This document shows positions 35,970-48,693 of a DNA stretch of 64,000 nt, piece by piece (position 1 is the stretch's first letter; each line of letters begins with the position of its first letter). The stretch comes from Crossaster papposus (lineage: Eukaryota; Echinodermata; Asteroidea; Velatida; Solasteridae). Location: positions 434,001 to 498,000 of the forward strand of contig JBAIAA010000254.1 of the NCBI GenBank assembly GCA_037893245.1. Direction: 5' to 3'. The translations under genes were made by a program, and so were the position numbers. The notes under the pieces are model-generated. The model saw only the letters and a list, made by a program, of their open reading frames with translations. It was not told the DNA's origin and made no database searches.

Positions 35970-38900
35970 TTAATGTTTTAGTCACAATGAGCCGAAGTTT
36001 GACATCGGAGTTGTTATTTTGTGTAGCATCTAATCGTCGCTGTTGCTGTTTCGAATTGGGAAACGGTTTCTAATCCAAGCTTATTAATGGAAACGAGGTG
36101 TGCAAATAAAGTGAGCCCTGGGGACGAGGTTGGGTCTCCTGACACTTTTGATGTTGGATCCTCACGAGATCTCATGGGAAACTGTCATTCTTCCAATAAG
36201 GTGACGCCATTTTGACGTTGAACTCTTCATTTGAAGTTACGGTACACGTACAGGTGATAGTATCCCGTCTGCAATATACGATAGCGGCGCTACCATTAGC
36301 ACGATCCACACGCAGACTGAGACCCGGGGCCACTGCGCAATGGAAGTTTGTCATTTCTCGTGTAATGACTTCTGACAGGCATGTCTATACACATTCGTCA
36401 TTCTAGACTAGTGTAACATTGACCTCCGTCAGATCAGAAACATAGGAATGTGTTCAAGCTGGCTTTCTTGTTCGGCCATGTTCAACAATGTCTGTCACGG
36501 ATGAGAGAGAAACTGTTTTTGAGGCGCCACCTTGAAATGTGTCAAGTTAATCCAAATCTAATGAGACGGACGTGAGTGGACGCCATTTTGTAGTGACCAA
36601 TGTCAATGAACTTCCCCAGAACGGCCCCGCCCGCGTCCAACCTACCCAGACCAATCTAATAATATCGTTATACCAAAGTAAACCAACACAGACATTATAA
36701 TACATAATCGTTTAGCGGGAAGGAGTCTTTGTTATGTTTCCAGACAGCATGGGTGTAACCAGAGTTTGCAAAATTACTTAAATTACCGGCTATAAATGTT
36801 GCGTCTGTGCGCTAACAAATTTCCGAAAGAGGGCTTCATCTGGGCTTGTGGTTACCTCCTTTTGAAACTATTTTCCCTTTTTCTGTAACAAAATTCTTTA
36901 ATATACCATCTCAGTATGTCTCGGGCGATACTGATGGTATGTTGGGTAACGCCAGTGTTCCCGGCACGTGGCGGGCTTGCGCCTGGCGTGCAAGCTACTT
37001 GTCATCATTTTTCCGACGGCTGTTTGATGTCCGCTCAATTATTCCTGTCGTTGCGTCTGTCACGCTGGTGACGCTGCGAATTACTTTAATTGAATAACGT
37101 TTCCGCGGCGGACTGCGTTTTGTCCGTCCGAACAAGTGAAGCATTTGAGTCAATCGAACAGCCGCTGGGAAAACAAACATCCATTAAAAAGGGTGTTTAA
37201 GGACTGATCAATTAGCTTTTCTGGCGTTCACTCAAGACGAGAATCGACCCGTGGTGCATGCGACCGTCTATACATACATGGTCTACGAGCCGATGTCTTG
37301 GATGGATACATGACAAGTGATTAGATGTTTCTTCTAATACTGTCTCAGCCATCTACGTCTTAAGGCGCCTGAAAACCGCCATCGATTAACTTCAAGCGAG
37401 ACCTCGTGGGATTGTCGGCCTGCTTGAGACGTAGAACTTCCCTTCGTTGAGAGAAAGATGTCTTAACTGTCATCCACATCCATTACTGCGAGTACGACTG
37501 TAGTAGCCTGAGATGTACCGTCAGAAGTACCGACAAGAAATAAGACACTAACTGAAAGAGCTGACAGGTGAATCCTAAAGAAATTCACTTAAACTGAATG
37601 CCAAGAACTGGAATGCACGATTTTTTTTTATTTCCCACTGCTAGAATTTGGCCCAAACTTGTATCTCTCCCAGTACTGTCGTAAAAGTTTGCGTCTTATT
37701 TTGATCGATTGGTCTGGATTGACGTTGATGTGTGAGGGAAATGACAACCTTTCTTCCCTTTTCTTATATAATCCTGACGTACCAACGGGGCGCATGTTTT
37801 GGAGTAATTTGAAGATAAATGTTGTAATTGTAAGTTGGAATGGTTTTTTAAAAGATTTATATCATTGCGAAGAATGTATGCAAGCACCCAACCAACCATT
37901 GTTGCAGTCCATACATCTGGGATTGTGATCGTGAAAGCTCATCGACCGTGTTATGACAGCAAGAATGAAAGACGAGCAGATGCTAAATAATTTTCCTCTG
38001 TCCCGGAAGGCGAGGCATCCTTGTTGTTGGTGAACAGCCACGCCGCATTCAACTGATACATCGCGCTTCCAGCTGAGAAGATGAGAGGTTTAGCGCCGAA
38101 TGACATCAGCATGTACATTATATGAATAGGCTATCCAAGTGTAAATTTGAAGACGGCATTGTCATTAGCATTACTGAGCAATTAACTACCTTGCTGCATG
38201 GTAGGATGGAGCGTGGACCTATACTCCCATGCAGGGAGACATGGGACTCCCTACTCTGCCAGTAATTATTACAAGTTCAAGACGTGTCAGTGTTGCATGC
38301 CATTTCCAGGTCTGGTAACACTTGTACGAGGTCTTTCTAGGGTGGGCTCTTCGCATCTTTAGCCTGGTCACCAGTGTAAGTTGGGTCATACGCCCAGTAT
38401 TTTTCTCGGATGTGACGTATGACCTAGTTTGTGATTTTCATTACTTCTAGTCCAAAATGACAGTGGAATAAATACCCCATCTTGGTTCTCTTCGAATAAT
38501 TATCTTCGTGCAAGATGACATGCGCCAAATGATGCTTCATTCATGTGTTGTATGATTCGGTCTCTGCAGTCAGTTAAGTCTGTTTGATCACAAGTTTTCC
38601 TTTAAAATTCTTCTTTTTTAACCTGATATTTACCTTAATTCTCCTGATATTACTCTGCGGATGAACAGTGTACCCTAAAGTTTACAACAACTCGACCAAC
38701 GCCATTTATATTACGGGCTCTTTAATTACTCTGTACAACATCAACACAGCCGTCTTTAATCGTGGCAGTCTCAAATCATACCCCTGGTCAAACACGTCAA
38801 GATTCTGATTAGTCGATGTCTCTTCTCTGACACTGATTTGATTGGTTGGAAAAAATGTCACAGTCGGTTGGGCGTGACCAGTTTAGAATGGTTGATCATG

Positions 38901-40065
38901 CCTCGTGATTATCAACTGTCGATAGATGACGGGCATGCCAGAGGCAAACTATCAGAATCGTAAATAAACACAAAACGAGGTAGGATTGATTCGTAAAAAC
39001 AAACTGCAAAGTCGTGTTTCGTTATACTTGGTTAAAACAATCGTTGTTATTGTGCACCTGTTTTCCGTGTGACGACGAAAGCATCGTAGAGCATTTTGCC
39101 TTCGGATAAACAATCCGCTGTGATTGGTACTACGTCAAATTCAACAAGATTATGCCTGATTCAAATGAACCCTTGAGGGGTATAGACTTAGGGGCAAATT
39201 CTCCCAAACGGCCTTTTTTCCCCTTTAATATGGGCCTTGTCATTTGGATTTCTGTCGTATAGTTAAAACTCTAGAACTCTAAGGTATTGATGCTCGGGCT
39301 GTGTGAAGAAGCCATTTCCTGCAGTGTGCGTCTATCGGCAGTCGTGAAGTCAGAAAAACGGACCAATATTCCAGCATTAAAACACAAAGTGACTGGTTTA
39401 CCTTCTGATTTGCCTCCCCTGTTAGTTACACTTGCATTGTACAGTGTGCATGATCTGTTGGCAGATCATCGCAATGTATCAATCACCCTTTCTCACCCTG
39501 ACAATTATTGCGTTCGCCTGCCAGATTCCTGCCCCAAACCCTCTTGTCTGAAACAATAAACATTGTCTCGTGCCACCGCTAGGCACCCACGACGGGTCGC
39601 GACACCGGCACGAGGCGTATCTCCATCACCGGCCCCGATGATCAAAAGTACGAATCGTCATAATAGAGCAAGGAAATCCCGGTACGAATTCCGTGTCTTC
39701 GAATGGCGTCACGTGCGTCCAGCCAGCCAGAGGAAAAGTTATACTTTCGCTCGCGATTTGTTTGTCCACTTGAGCTGTGTACGTGTATATCACTCGCAGT
39801 GCGCTCTTTACTAATCTTGTTTGACGGCTTGCCAACATTTTAGAGGCCGCCTTGTCAAGGAGATACGGTGTCCTGTCGGCACCGTTATTTCCTTTTTAGG
39901 AGGGAAATCGTCAACGACCAGGGTGACGGATTGATCTCGTGTTCCCCCGGAGTAGACACGAGATGCCAGTCAGTCGTGTTTATTCATCGTCCCCACCCCT
40001 TAATTCATCTTGCACATCAAAAATAAAGCGGCTATACGTGCGGCCGACTACACGGTGCGCCTTAA
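35970..40065. other. No gene recognised
   Basis: About 4 kb of sequence without repeat families that I recognise. gatagtatcccgtct at 36257 also occurs at 35287. The open frames have no protein resemblance. Confidence 0.5.
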
Positions 40066-40324
40066 AGATAGAATACACAGCAAATTTATCATGTAATTGT
40101 TCCGAAGAATTTAATTTTATTTAAAAAAATAACGATCGCCAAAAAAAACCAAGAACAACATAAGAACCACTGCCCGACGAACGCTGTTCTTCTTGCTTTT
40201 TTTCAGCATCCATGATTGTAAAACTTCGAACACGTCAGTTAAACGATATTTACTATAAAATACAACCCCCCAAATCAACCCATTCATGATAATTTAAGCA
40301 ATTACCAATGGTGTATCTATACCT
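40066..40324 (-). mobile_element. MITE family A, copy 7 (internally deleted)
   Basis: TTAA at both ends (40062-40065 and 40325-40328). The left end AGATAGAATACACAG is diverged; the right end is CCAATGGTGTATCTATACCT. The agaaccactgcccgacg segment is present. It lies about 590 bp upstream of the kinase start codon, hence close to the possible 5' untranslated region. Confidence 0.82.
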
Positions 40325-40485
40325 TTAAAACTTTAATTCATTATCCACATGATCAAAGCTTTCACTATCTCATGGATATACATGTACATCCTGGTGTTCA
40401 TATTGTTCTCTATTAATGAAACAAATATATTGGCACGTCACGTACGACAATTGTTTTTAAAGACTGCGCCATCTTTGTCGTTTAG

Positions 40486-40913
40486 GAGGAGTTTTCAGCT
40501 TGGATCACGTCAAGCGCGTTTCCCTTGTGTGCGTCACACGCACGCGTCATTCCAATAGAACAAAAATCCCTTGTTCCAATCCAATACGATCGCGCGCTGC
40601 ATAGGCCTACACGTTTGGCGTTGTAGGCATCTAATTTCCGTGGATAAAAGTTTCCTAAATACTTCTTGTCAATTTGATTTTGTAATGTATTCTTTAAAGC
40701 CGATACAAACACTATACCTTATACATAATGTGTAAAAGTAGACACACTCGTACAAATACATACGTCGTTTGGTAATACTCAAGAGAGAAGAAAACAGGTC
40801 TCTGGGGGATTTGTAGCCGGTGAACCCACGGTGGTATCATTTCGGAGCATCGGACGCAACGGTATACTGGAAAGGAATATTTTTTTTTGACCGGTAATTT
40901 ACCGGGGACCAAA
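40486..40913 (+). other. Likely 5' untranslated sequence of the kinase exon 1
   Basis: Sequence just upstream of the kinase start codon. A plausible acceptor (catctttgtcgtttag) ends at 40485, and weaker alternatives lie at about 40797 and 40817. If the acceptor is used, this stretch is the untranslated 5' part of the exon carrying the start codon. There is no long frame continuous with the kinase upstream of 40914. The boundary is a guess from splice-site appearance only. Confidence 0.3.
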
Positions 40914-41024
40914 ATGCCGGGGAGGCTCCGCTACGTTGGACGATACTCCATCGAGGACAGGACCCTGGGGAAAGGAAACTTTGCAGTGGTGGAACTCGCC
41001 ACTCACAGCATCACAAAAACAAAG
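40914..41024 (+). CDS. Kinase exon 1 (start codon, glycine-rich loop) of a HUNK/SIK-like kinase
   Basis: This exon encodes residues 1-37 of a Ser/Thr kinase of the CAMK group, SNF1/AMPK-related branch. It begins at ATG 40914 (context accaaaATGc) with MPGRLRYVGRYSIE. It then gives the nucleotide-binding glycine loop LGKGNFAVV at residues 19-27 and THSITKTK at residues 30-37. It ends in phase 0 at AAG followed by the donor GTCGGT, a weaker than usual donor. The start is supported because the family's kinase domain begins near the N-terminus with a YxIxxTLGKGNFAVV strand, and nothing further upstream is open and kinase-like. The glycine loop and the ITKTKVAIK stretch are SIK-like, while later exons look more like HUNK. 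Identity as an AMPK-related kinase is strong; the subfamily is uncertain. The protein would act as a cytoplasmic or nuclear ATP-dependent kinase; its substrates cannot be read from this part. Confidence 0.9.
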
Positions 41025-44000
41025 GTCGGTGTTAATGATGGTGCTAAAGTGATAAATGGATGAAACCATCGTGACCTAATTAGCAGCACGTTTTCGGTTC
41101 TGCATTGTATGCATCACAACTCGGGGCTTTACCTTAATCCCGTAACAAAAGGATTTAGCCACGTATTATCTGTTTGGTAGTACTATATCTTACTGTTGAA
41201 AAGGCATTCAATTCAGTTAAATCCATGTCACTTGATATTTTCTCCAACAACATGGCGCCCACCGGTAGAGCCTTTTATCTCATTTCATTTTCATGAAGAA
41301 TATTTGCCAGTAAGTCGGTGAAGATGACCCCTTCGGCATATCAAATACCAATGAATTATAGATGTAAGTGGTTGATGGCCATGAATTTCCCTTCTTAGTA
41401 TCAGTAAATTGCCAATACAGTTGTACGATAAGTACATTATTGTTATCAAACCGCAAGAACAATCCAGCCAAACTGCCATATCAGTGATCCTTCAAATCGT
41501 ATCTCATTGGACAATTTATGTCGAGTATGACGACGCCCACAAAAACAAACAAACAGAAGCAACAAGAACACACGACGTAGGTTGACAGTGAAGTTATATA
41601 CGGACCACCCAGGGGTTTTAAAGTACATTTTCTATCCCGGACCACACCGACAATAAATATTTTCAAAATCTGGCTTCTCAAATTCTCCTTAAATTAACCA
41701 AAGACCATTCATAGGCTTTATTGGAATTGTAGAAACATGCATGCAGAAACATGTAAAGAAAAAACTATAAAGAAACTATCTTCTTCCCTCGTATGATGAG
41801 CAGCTTAACTTGTTGCTGCATACATCGGTTTAGTAGAAACAGGGTGGACCGCGTGAATGTTGTCAACTCCTACCCCTCAAGAAACTATAAGTTTGTGAGA
41901 GTTTAAGGGTAAATTAAACCATCGGAGCTTTTATTAGTGTTCTCCATAACTGAAACCTGTGGTATAACTGCCCTTGCATTATCAGGGCTGTCTTTCCTCT
42001 GTGTTGGCCTAAGGGTACAACTCATACATAACAAATTAGAAATAAAGAAGAAAGTTTTAGGGTAAAACTCGCGATATCAGGCACTCTATTAACAGTAAAC
42101 ATGAAACAGCAGTTTAGTCAGAAAGTCTGCATGGTCGCGTGTTTGGGAAACACTGAACAGAGGGTGCGTGACCCCGAGGTGAAACCTTAATTTTTCTCCC
42201 ACGTGGCAAGATTATAAACTTTTTTTCCCCTCCTTGAATGCCTTCACTCCTCCGATGTCCCTGGACTACTTATTCCATGACCATTTAAGGAAATCTGGAA
42301 CACCACCACTTGAAAGAAGCTTTCGGGAGAAAACAGTTGTATACACCTTTTATTTTTTGAAACTCCGGTTTATAGGGAAAAGGAAAGTGTTATCAGGCCG
42401 GGCTGGAACTCCACAATTTGTTTTTCAAGACTTTTGATTGAAAAACGTTAGCAATAGAAGCTATCTATTGCTTCTGTACAGAGAAATGTATTGATGAATG
42501 TTCTCCGAGTACTGATGAATGTAAATTGAATTGATAAATAAAATGTTGTACTGGTAATTGAATACATTGTTGGTACTCGTACTTGTAGTGCACATACTAC
42601 GGTGAAAATTTACTCGTACTATACTGTACTCGCAAGACCAATATTATTACCCGTACTCGAACTCATCCTCATGACTAAGTACAAGTACTCATACCAGGGT
42701 TGTAGTCGAGTGCCTGCAAGTCTGTTCACAAGTCCTTTCGTGAAGCCAGTCACAAGTCCTTTCATAAGGGCAGTCACAAGTAACTGGATGAACAATGACA
42801 AAGGAATGCTTTTGTCAAAGCTGATTTAAATAGCTTGTGATTTGAATTGGAACTGGAGGACTTGTGATGGACTTGCAGGGACTTACAGGGACTTGCAGGG
42901 ACTTGTGATGGACTCGACTACATCCCTGACTCGTACTCGTACTCGTTTGAGATGCTTTCGCGTTTGTTTATTTTGACAGCTAATGTCACTTAAAAGCATA
43001 TGAGACATTGAACTTTGCTCCTTCCTGCGAGAAAGTACTCATACTCGTATCGTACTCGAGTAAATGTTATTTGTTGATATACTCAAACTCTACAGAACTT
43101 TTCAAAACTACATACAACCCATAAGACTGATAAACGACATTGGTGCTACAGTATACCCATGGTAAATTACAGTTAAACTTCAAAAATCAACACAATTATA
43201 GCTGGTCCAAAAAAACTCGTATTTGTGTGCATGTGTTCTTGGTCGAGGGGTTCGCTGCACTTTATACTGGAGTTGGCTATACTCGCGATAGTCGTGCAGG
43301 AACCAATCTCAACTTGTTCGCAGATGAGGATAACATATGTGTTTGAGGAAATGGGGGCGGGGTCACAGCAGAAATGTCTGAGACATGAATACAAAATATA
43401 AGAAAACACTGTCGCAGTTTTCATGACGATTACTCTTTATGGTTTCTCAATTAAGTATTCCGAGTTGTTTCACAACAACAAGATGGCTGTCGCCGCAGAT
43501 GTTAAACTTTACACAGTGTCGTCATTTGATGGTCTAATCATCTACTCCTCCCAGCAAAGAAAATAACCGCTTGTACTTTCGTGGGTTGGTTATCTTAAAC
43601 TCGGATATGTTTACAGTCGTGACTATAGTATTGGTTGACTTTGCAAATACAGCAGGGCCTGTCTTTAGTTTGACGATAACAAATCGACGGTGAATAAAAA
43701 ATCTCTTCTTAAACCAGAATCCAAAAGGCAGTTTTCCCAGCCCTGGATCTAGGGACCGGAGACATCGCAGTCCGCTAGTCGGTGCCTTATAAGTAGAAAT
43801 AGTTTCTGGAGTTTTTGATGCCTCACTTTTTTGGGGGTGGTATCTTGATGATTTCACAATCGAAAGTAAATCGTTCTGACGGGGGCCTTGAGTTCGCAAA
43901 ACGGATACGTACACATACGTACACATATACATGTACATATGGCCGACTCGCTAAAAAAAAATTGCAGCTGATTTTACCATGTAAGGAGTTGAGAGGAACT

Positions 44001-45831
44001 TTTGTTTATAATCGGAAGTCGACAAGGACAAGGAAGCTACGGTATATTTTCCTAAGAAGGCGTACCATCTTGACCTCGCGGTTGACCCCGGAGCTATGCG
44101 TGGGTGAGGTACACGGATGGCACACGAGATAAGATTTGGGGGGCAGAATTTGTTTGGGGGGAAGTGATTCTTATCTCCAGACACATCCAAGTAAGGAGAT
44201 TTTAGATTGATTACTTAGGCCTAGATGATTTTGCTTCGGAATGCATTTTTCAATACGTGTGTGTAGAATGTCGAAGCTACATATATCGTGGATTTAAATC
44301 AGCAACGGGTAAAAAACGACGACGTGGTTGTATATAGAAAACTTAAAGCAACACGCGTCAGGAATGTTAGTCCTCAATCTGTTAGTCCTAAGTTGGCCCT
44401 ACTTTTCCTTTGTTTTCTTTTGTGTGTGTGCAGAACTCATATAGTCTTCCTATGTTTGTGGGTTGAAATTCCTACTATACATGTACTTCCTACTCATTTG
44501 TCTCACAACTCCGAAAAATGAAATCTTATTTGTTTTTGTTTGGTATAATTCGAGTGTTACACCAATGTAAATCACACAATGAAGGCCTTAGGCGCAGAGT
44601 ACTGCAACTGTACTTCCAAGAGCTTAATTGAGGATGGAGCACAAGTGTCGTGATGATGCCAAATGAGGCCTATTATGTTGCTGTGGACATGGGTAAATAT
44701 CAACGTTGATCTTCTTCACCTGGGTCTGCTTGGAAGCCCGATGTATTCAAATAACCAAGTCTAGTCCAGCTTAATTTACGTTATTATTTGAGGTACGGTC
44801 CGTGTTGGTTGTCTTTTGACTACTCTAAGGGGAATACCGATGCAGTTTTTTTGCAGATCGTGTCCTCATTCAGCAAATCGCCTCAACTCTCAAAACGCAG
44901 TCCAGATGAAGATGTGACGATACCAAGCAGTGATTGACAGGCGCGGGGCGTGTCCCCCGTGCCCCGCTGACCTATGACATCCGCGCGCATCTATCAATCT
45001 CTACACGGCGTAAACAGTTATTCTTTATGAGGCACGCGAGTCCAGGGTGATGCCTTTTTATTTTTATTGCGCGGGCTTTGACTGTCAGTATTTCAGCGAC
45101 ACGTGCCATTTGCGCCTCTTGAGGCACGTCGCCCTACCGAACAAAACGGCTGTGCATACATATATGTACATTTGTACATGACACAAAAACCATGTAGAAA
45201 CCAGCATTCCTTCAAGTTTTGGAAGCGTGGTAGAATTTTGGGTCACACAGTAACAGCTATCCAAAGAGTAACCAACTAAATAAACTGTTAAAGGCTTACT
45301 AGTTTTAAAGACGTTTACGTCACTAAACTCCCATGAAGTTATTTCTTCTGGCATTGTCATTCTATTAAAAAAAACTAAAAACTAAAAGGTAATTTCCTAC
45401 GATGTGTCTCAGAGACACACCTGTCTTTTAGATTTTGAGAATGTTTTTGTTGCTCCAACGAAACAAAAGTCACAATTGGCGAAAGGAAATGGTATAGCCC
45501 TTAAAGACAGAGCACACGGAATTAAACTGATCACTGCGAATGTACTCGATTTAAACATGCATAATTTGAATAGTTATGAGTACCGGTATTGATGTAGCGC
45601 GCAAATTGTTTTGACAGATTTCTTAAGGAGTACACGGTCGAGGTCCCGTCAACTTTCGCGTATGCCCTGCCGCCCGTCGATCGGAATGTCGATCCGGCTG
45701 TGACACGATTATTACCAACACGTGACTTATTTCCAAACCTCAATTTATTACGTTCTAATAAAGTAACTTTCTGTTTCGTTTCACTCCGATGACCATCTCC
45801 CCTTCTGTCCTCCCTCCCTCCCTGTTCTCAG
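41025..45831 (+). other. Kinase intron 1
   Basis: Lies between phase-0 exons 1 and 2, with a GTCGGT donor and a polypyrimidine-rich acceptor. It contains the imperfect foldback built from ACAAGTCC and ACTCGTA motifs at 42540-43075. I see no additional coding exon or conserved protein frame in either strand; the open frames of 60-134 codons look like chance. Confidence 0.85.
42540..43075. repeat. Foldback region built from ACAAGTCC and ACTCGTA motifs
   Basis: The left part holds tgtagtcgagtgcctgcaag and repeated cacaagtcctttc. The right part holds the complement, with repeated cagggacttgcagggacttg and ggactcgactac. Outer flanks carry actcgtactcg runs. It resembles a foldback element whose arms are themselves tandem repeats. 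It lies in kinase intron 1. Confidence 0.7.
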
Positions 45832-45960
45832 GTAGCAATCAAAGTGATCGACAGGGGCAAAATCCGCGAGGAGTACGTACGGGACAATCTGTACCGGGAG
45901 GCTCGCATCTTGGCTCAGCTGAGACACCCCAACGTGGTGCGCCTCTACGAGACCATAACG
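45832..45960 (+). CDS. Kinase exon 2 (VAIK lysine and alpha-C helix)
   Basis: This exon encodes residues 38-80 in phase 0 at both ends. It follows an excellent pyrimidine-rich acceptor (ctccctccctgttctcag) and is followed by the donor GTAAGG. It opens with VAIKVIDRGK, which carries the ATP-anchoring lysine K41 directly at the junction. REARI follows, with the alpha-C glutamate at E60, then LRHPNVVRLYETIT. Joining exon 1 to exon 2 gives THSITKTK-VAIKVID with no gap, exactly the family spacing between the glycine loop and the VAIK motif. EEYVRDNLYREARI resembles the HUNK alpha-C region (YV-x2-NL-x-RE, from memory) more than SIK. The exon is 43 codons with no indel or stop, so the gene looks intact here. 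Confidence 0.93.
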
Positions 45961-48526
45961 GTAAGGATCATACTCATAGTGCTTTTAGGGAATGGGTTCC
46001 GTGCACAAGTACCCCCTTAGCGAAAAGAAAAAGGCGAGTTGGGGGCGCAATGTTGACGCTATCTTACCTAACTTCGATTTAAGTGTCTGGTTCCCGCTAT
46101 AATGCTATTCATAGTGAAGAGAATCGGCAAACACTGGTATACGATGTTAAATAAACGTAGCGTGGTGCGTAACACCAGCGACGTAAACCCCATGGGAATA
46201 ACGGTTGCTAGGTAAACAGCGCCCTCAATTGGCCGCGCCCGAAGCCTATACGCGGGTGTGACAAAGTCCCGTTTCCCCAATTGCTGTATCTGCGTCAGAT
46301 TGCCCATAGCTCCCGATGTGACGGGTATGTACCCAAGCCTGCCATCTCCCAGGCCCAGCCCCTTTCAACCTGTTTTAATACACGTACTCAACAGTCACGC
46401 CCATCAAGCCGTGACGTCTGATGACATTCCGGTAGCTAAGGGTCACCAAGGGTCATTGGCGTCTTGGACAAAACATGCCGCTAGATGGCGCTTTGGCCGT
46501 TAAGTTTTATTGTGACCCCAGTGACACTGTCTTATTTAACAGACAGGGAGGATAAAGTTTTAGTGGTAAACGAGGTAAGTCCCGGTCTGCCTCATGGCAA
46601 AACTGTCATGATTATTTTAGGGGGAAAAATAAGCTTATTTTAGGTGGTACATGTGCGTTTCAACTATCTAACGATTGGTTGGCATATGAACGAGTGTCGC
46701 CCGTCAGATTGGGAACGATGTGCATCTGAAGAGACTGGGATAATTCTTAATTGCCAACCGCCATTTTGGAAATCGGTCAAAAGTGGCGACTCGGAAAAAA
46801 CAACCTTCACAGGAAATGTGCTGCCCAGAGATTTGCGTTGCGTCCTTGCCGGTTTTATTATTTTGTTGGATTACTTCCTAAATTGTCAATTGTCACTGTG
46901 CGGATTTCCTTATTCTGGGCATTTACACTGTCGTTTCCTCTTGTAATTCGAGAAAAATAATAATTGTATTTTCTTCTCAAGATGTCTTTAAACGAGGTTT
47001 ATTTACGGGAGATTGAATTACACCGGAAACTGGTCATTAGATGCGCGCGGGTGAAAACTGCGAGGCCGTGACCTCTGACCCTGATGACGTGACCCTTTAG
47101 GCTCTTCGGGGTACAACTTCACACAGAGAGCTGCCGATACGTTTAGTTGCGGGACTTTTGGTCTTGAAAAACAATTTATGGTTTTATGTGGTACATTGGG
47201 ATCTTTCAACAGCTCGTGTTCAGCGTCACACAATGCAATTGGACAGTAAAACAATCATCATCGGTTTTGGATTAACCCTTGACCCAGCGTAATCCACGCA
47301 CACTCTGTCGATCAGCCACAGCTTGGGTCCGTTTCGGGGAGATGCTCTGAACGTCTGTCGTTGCCGCTGAAATTGTTTTTAAAAAATCTTGCCGTAACAA
47401 AAACCACACACACACGTACATACATTCTACCAGCTATGTTTTCCCCAAATGGCAGCCGATCGATGACAGGTTCTTTAGTGTTTTGTGTATATACTTTAGT
47501 TGTCGATTGGCAATAACTGAATCCCGTATATTGGCACTTCCAACACCTTCTACACTTTCTGTATACAAATGAGGTATCAACCTATTTCGAATCGTATGTG
47601 CCGTGTTAATTTGGGGGGCACTATATAGTTTTTGGTTAGGCAACATGCATTATGTGTCATAATGTCTTTGGTATTATATTATTGCCAACTGTTGATGTTA
47701 GCTTTGATGTCTATACCTGTCCATGTACAGTACATGCCATATCTGACAGGAGCTGTACTTGCACTATAACCGCTATAGGGGCGCATCATACAGTCGACTC
47801 TCGTTAATGGTATAATGGGGTGGGTGGGAGATGACAACGTTCACGCGGTCCACCCTGTTTCCACTAATGTCATCAAACCGATGTATGCAGTAATACACGT
47901 TAAGCTGCTTATCATCATACGAAAGAAAAAGAAGAATAGTATAATACAAACACTGTTAATACAAACTAGCTCTGGTTATGGCAAACATAAATCGTGCAAA
48001 GTCGAAGACAATATAAAGCACAGTGAATGAGAGCGGCACTATTTACAATTATCAAAGGTTTTTACTACCGGATTATAAAGAACTATATCTTACTTATAAT
48101 TGAAATTAAATAAAGATTCTAGGCATCCAGCAAAATGATTGTGCTAGATATCCTGTTGTTCAGAAAAGTTGAACTTTATTTTAAAAAATTCACGATCGCC
48201 GGCGATATAGCGAAAAAACAATAACAAGAAGAACAACTGCTTGAAAACGGCGGTTGAAAACGAACGCCGTTTTTATTGCTTTTTTTGTTTGGCATTCATG
48301 ATTGTAGAACTTCATACAGGTCAGTTAAACATAAAATACAACACCCAAAATTCACCCATTTCTGACAATTCAAGCAATTACCAATGTTGTATCCTACCTT
48401 TAATACACAATTCTGATATAACAAGCACTTTTGCTGGGACTGGCTGAGTTTGTATTAATTAAATTAACGGGAATTAACGGAAAACCGTAAACATTCACGT
48501 GTACTTGTTTCTTCCGGATACTACAG
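45961..48526 (+). other. Kinase intron 2
   Basis: Begins GTAAGG and ends ctacag. The 3' part carries one copy of the abundant TTAA-type MITE at about 48055-48399, about 130 bp upstream of exon 3. No other coding signal is recognised. Confidence 0.85.
48055..48399 (-). mobile_element. MITE family A, copy 8 (in kinase intron 2)
   Basis: The left terminal repeat is lost. The ttactaccggattataaag segment starts the alignment; the right end CCAATGTTGTATCCTACCT is followed by TTAA. It sits 128 bp upstream of exon 3 and does not disturb the acceptor. Confidence 0.82.
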
Positions 48527-48693
48527 TCTAGTTCCCTGTATTGCCTCGTGACGGAATATGCCGGCGGAGGGGACCTTCTGTCCTTCGTCCGAGGACAGCG
48601 AGAGGGCCGACTCGCCGAAGGCACGGCTCGTCCGTTCGTCCGTCAGCTCGTCTCGGCTCTGCATCACCTACACGAGCGGGCGGTGGTTCATAG
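48527..48693 (+). CDS. Kinase exon 3 (hinge to HR of the catalytic loop)
   Basis: This exon encodes residues 81-135 plus two bases of codon 136. The acceptor ends in ctacag. The exon starts SSSLYCLVTEYAGGGDLL, the beta-5 strand and hinge, and aligns without gaps after YETIT of exon 2. FVRQLVSALHHLHERAVVHR then forms the alpha-E helix and the start of the catalytic loop. The exon stops after cat-ag, followed by the strong donor GTACGT, so the next exon must supply the third base of Arg136 and then Asp of HRD. RQLVSALHHLHE with VVHR matches the HUNK pattern well. Asp of HRD, DFG, the activation loop and the whole C-lobe are absent from the window as far as I can see. I looked for an exon starting with DLK-x-EN downstream on the + strand and did not find one. 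Confidence 0.92.
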
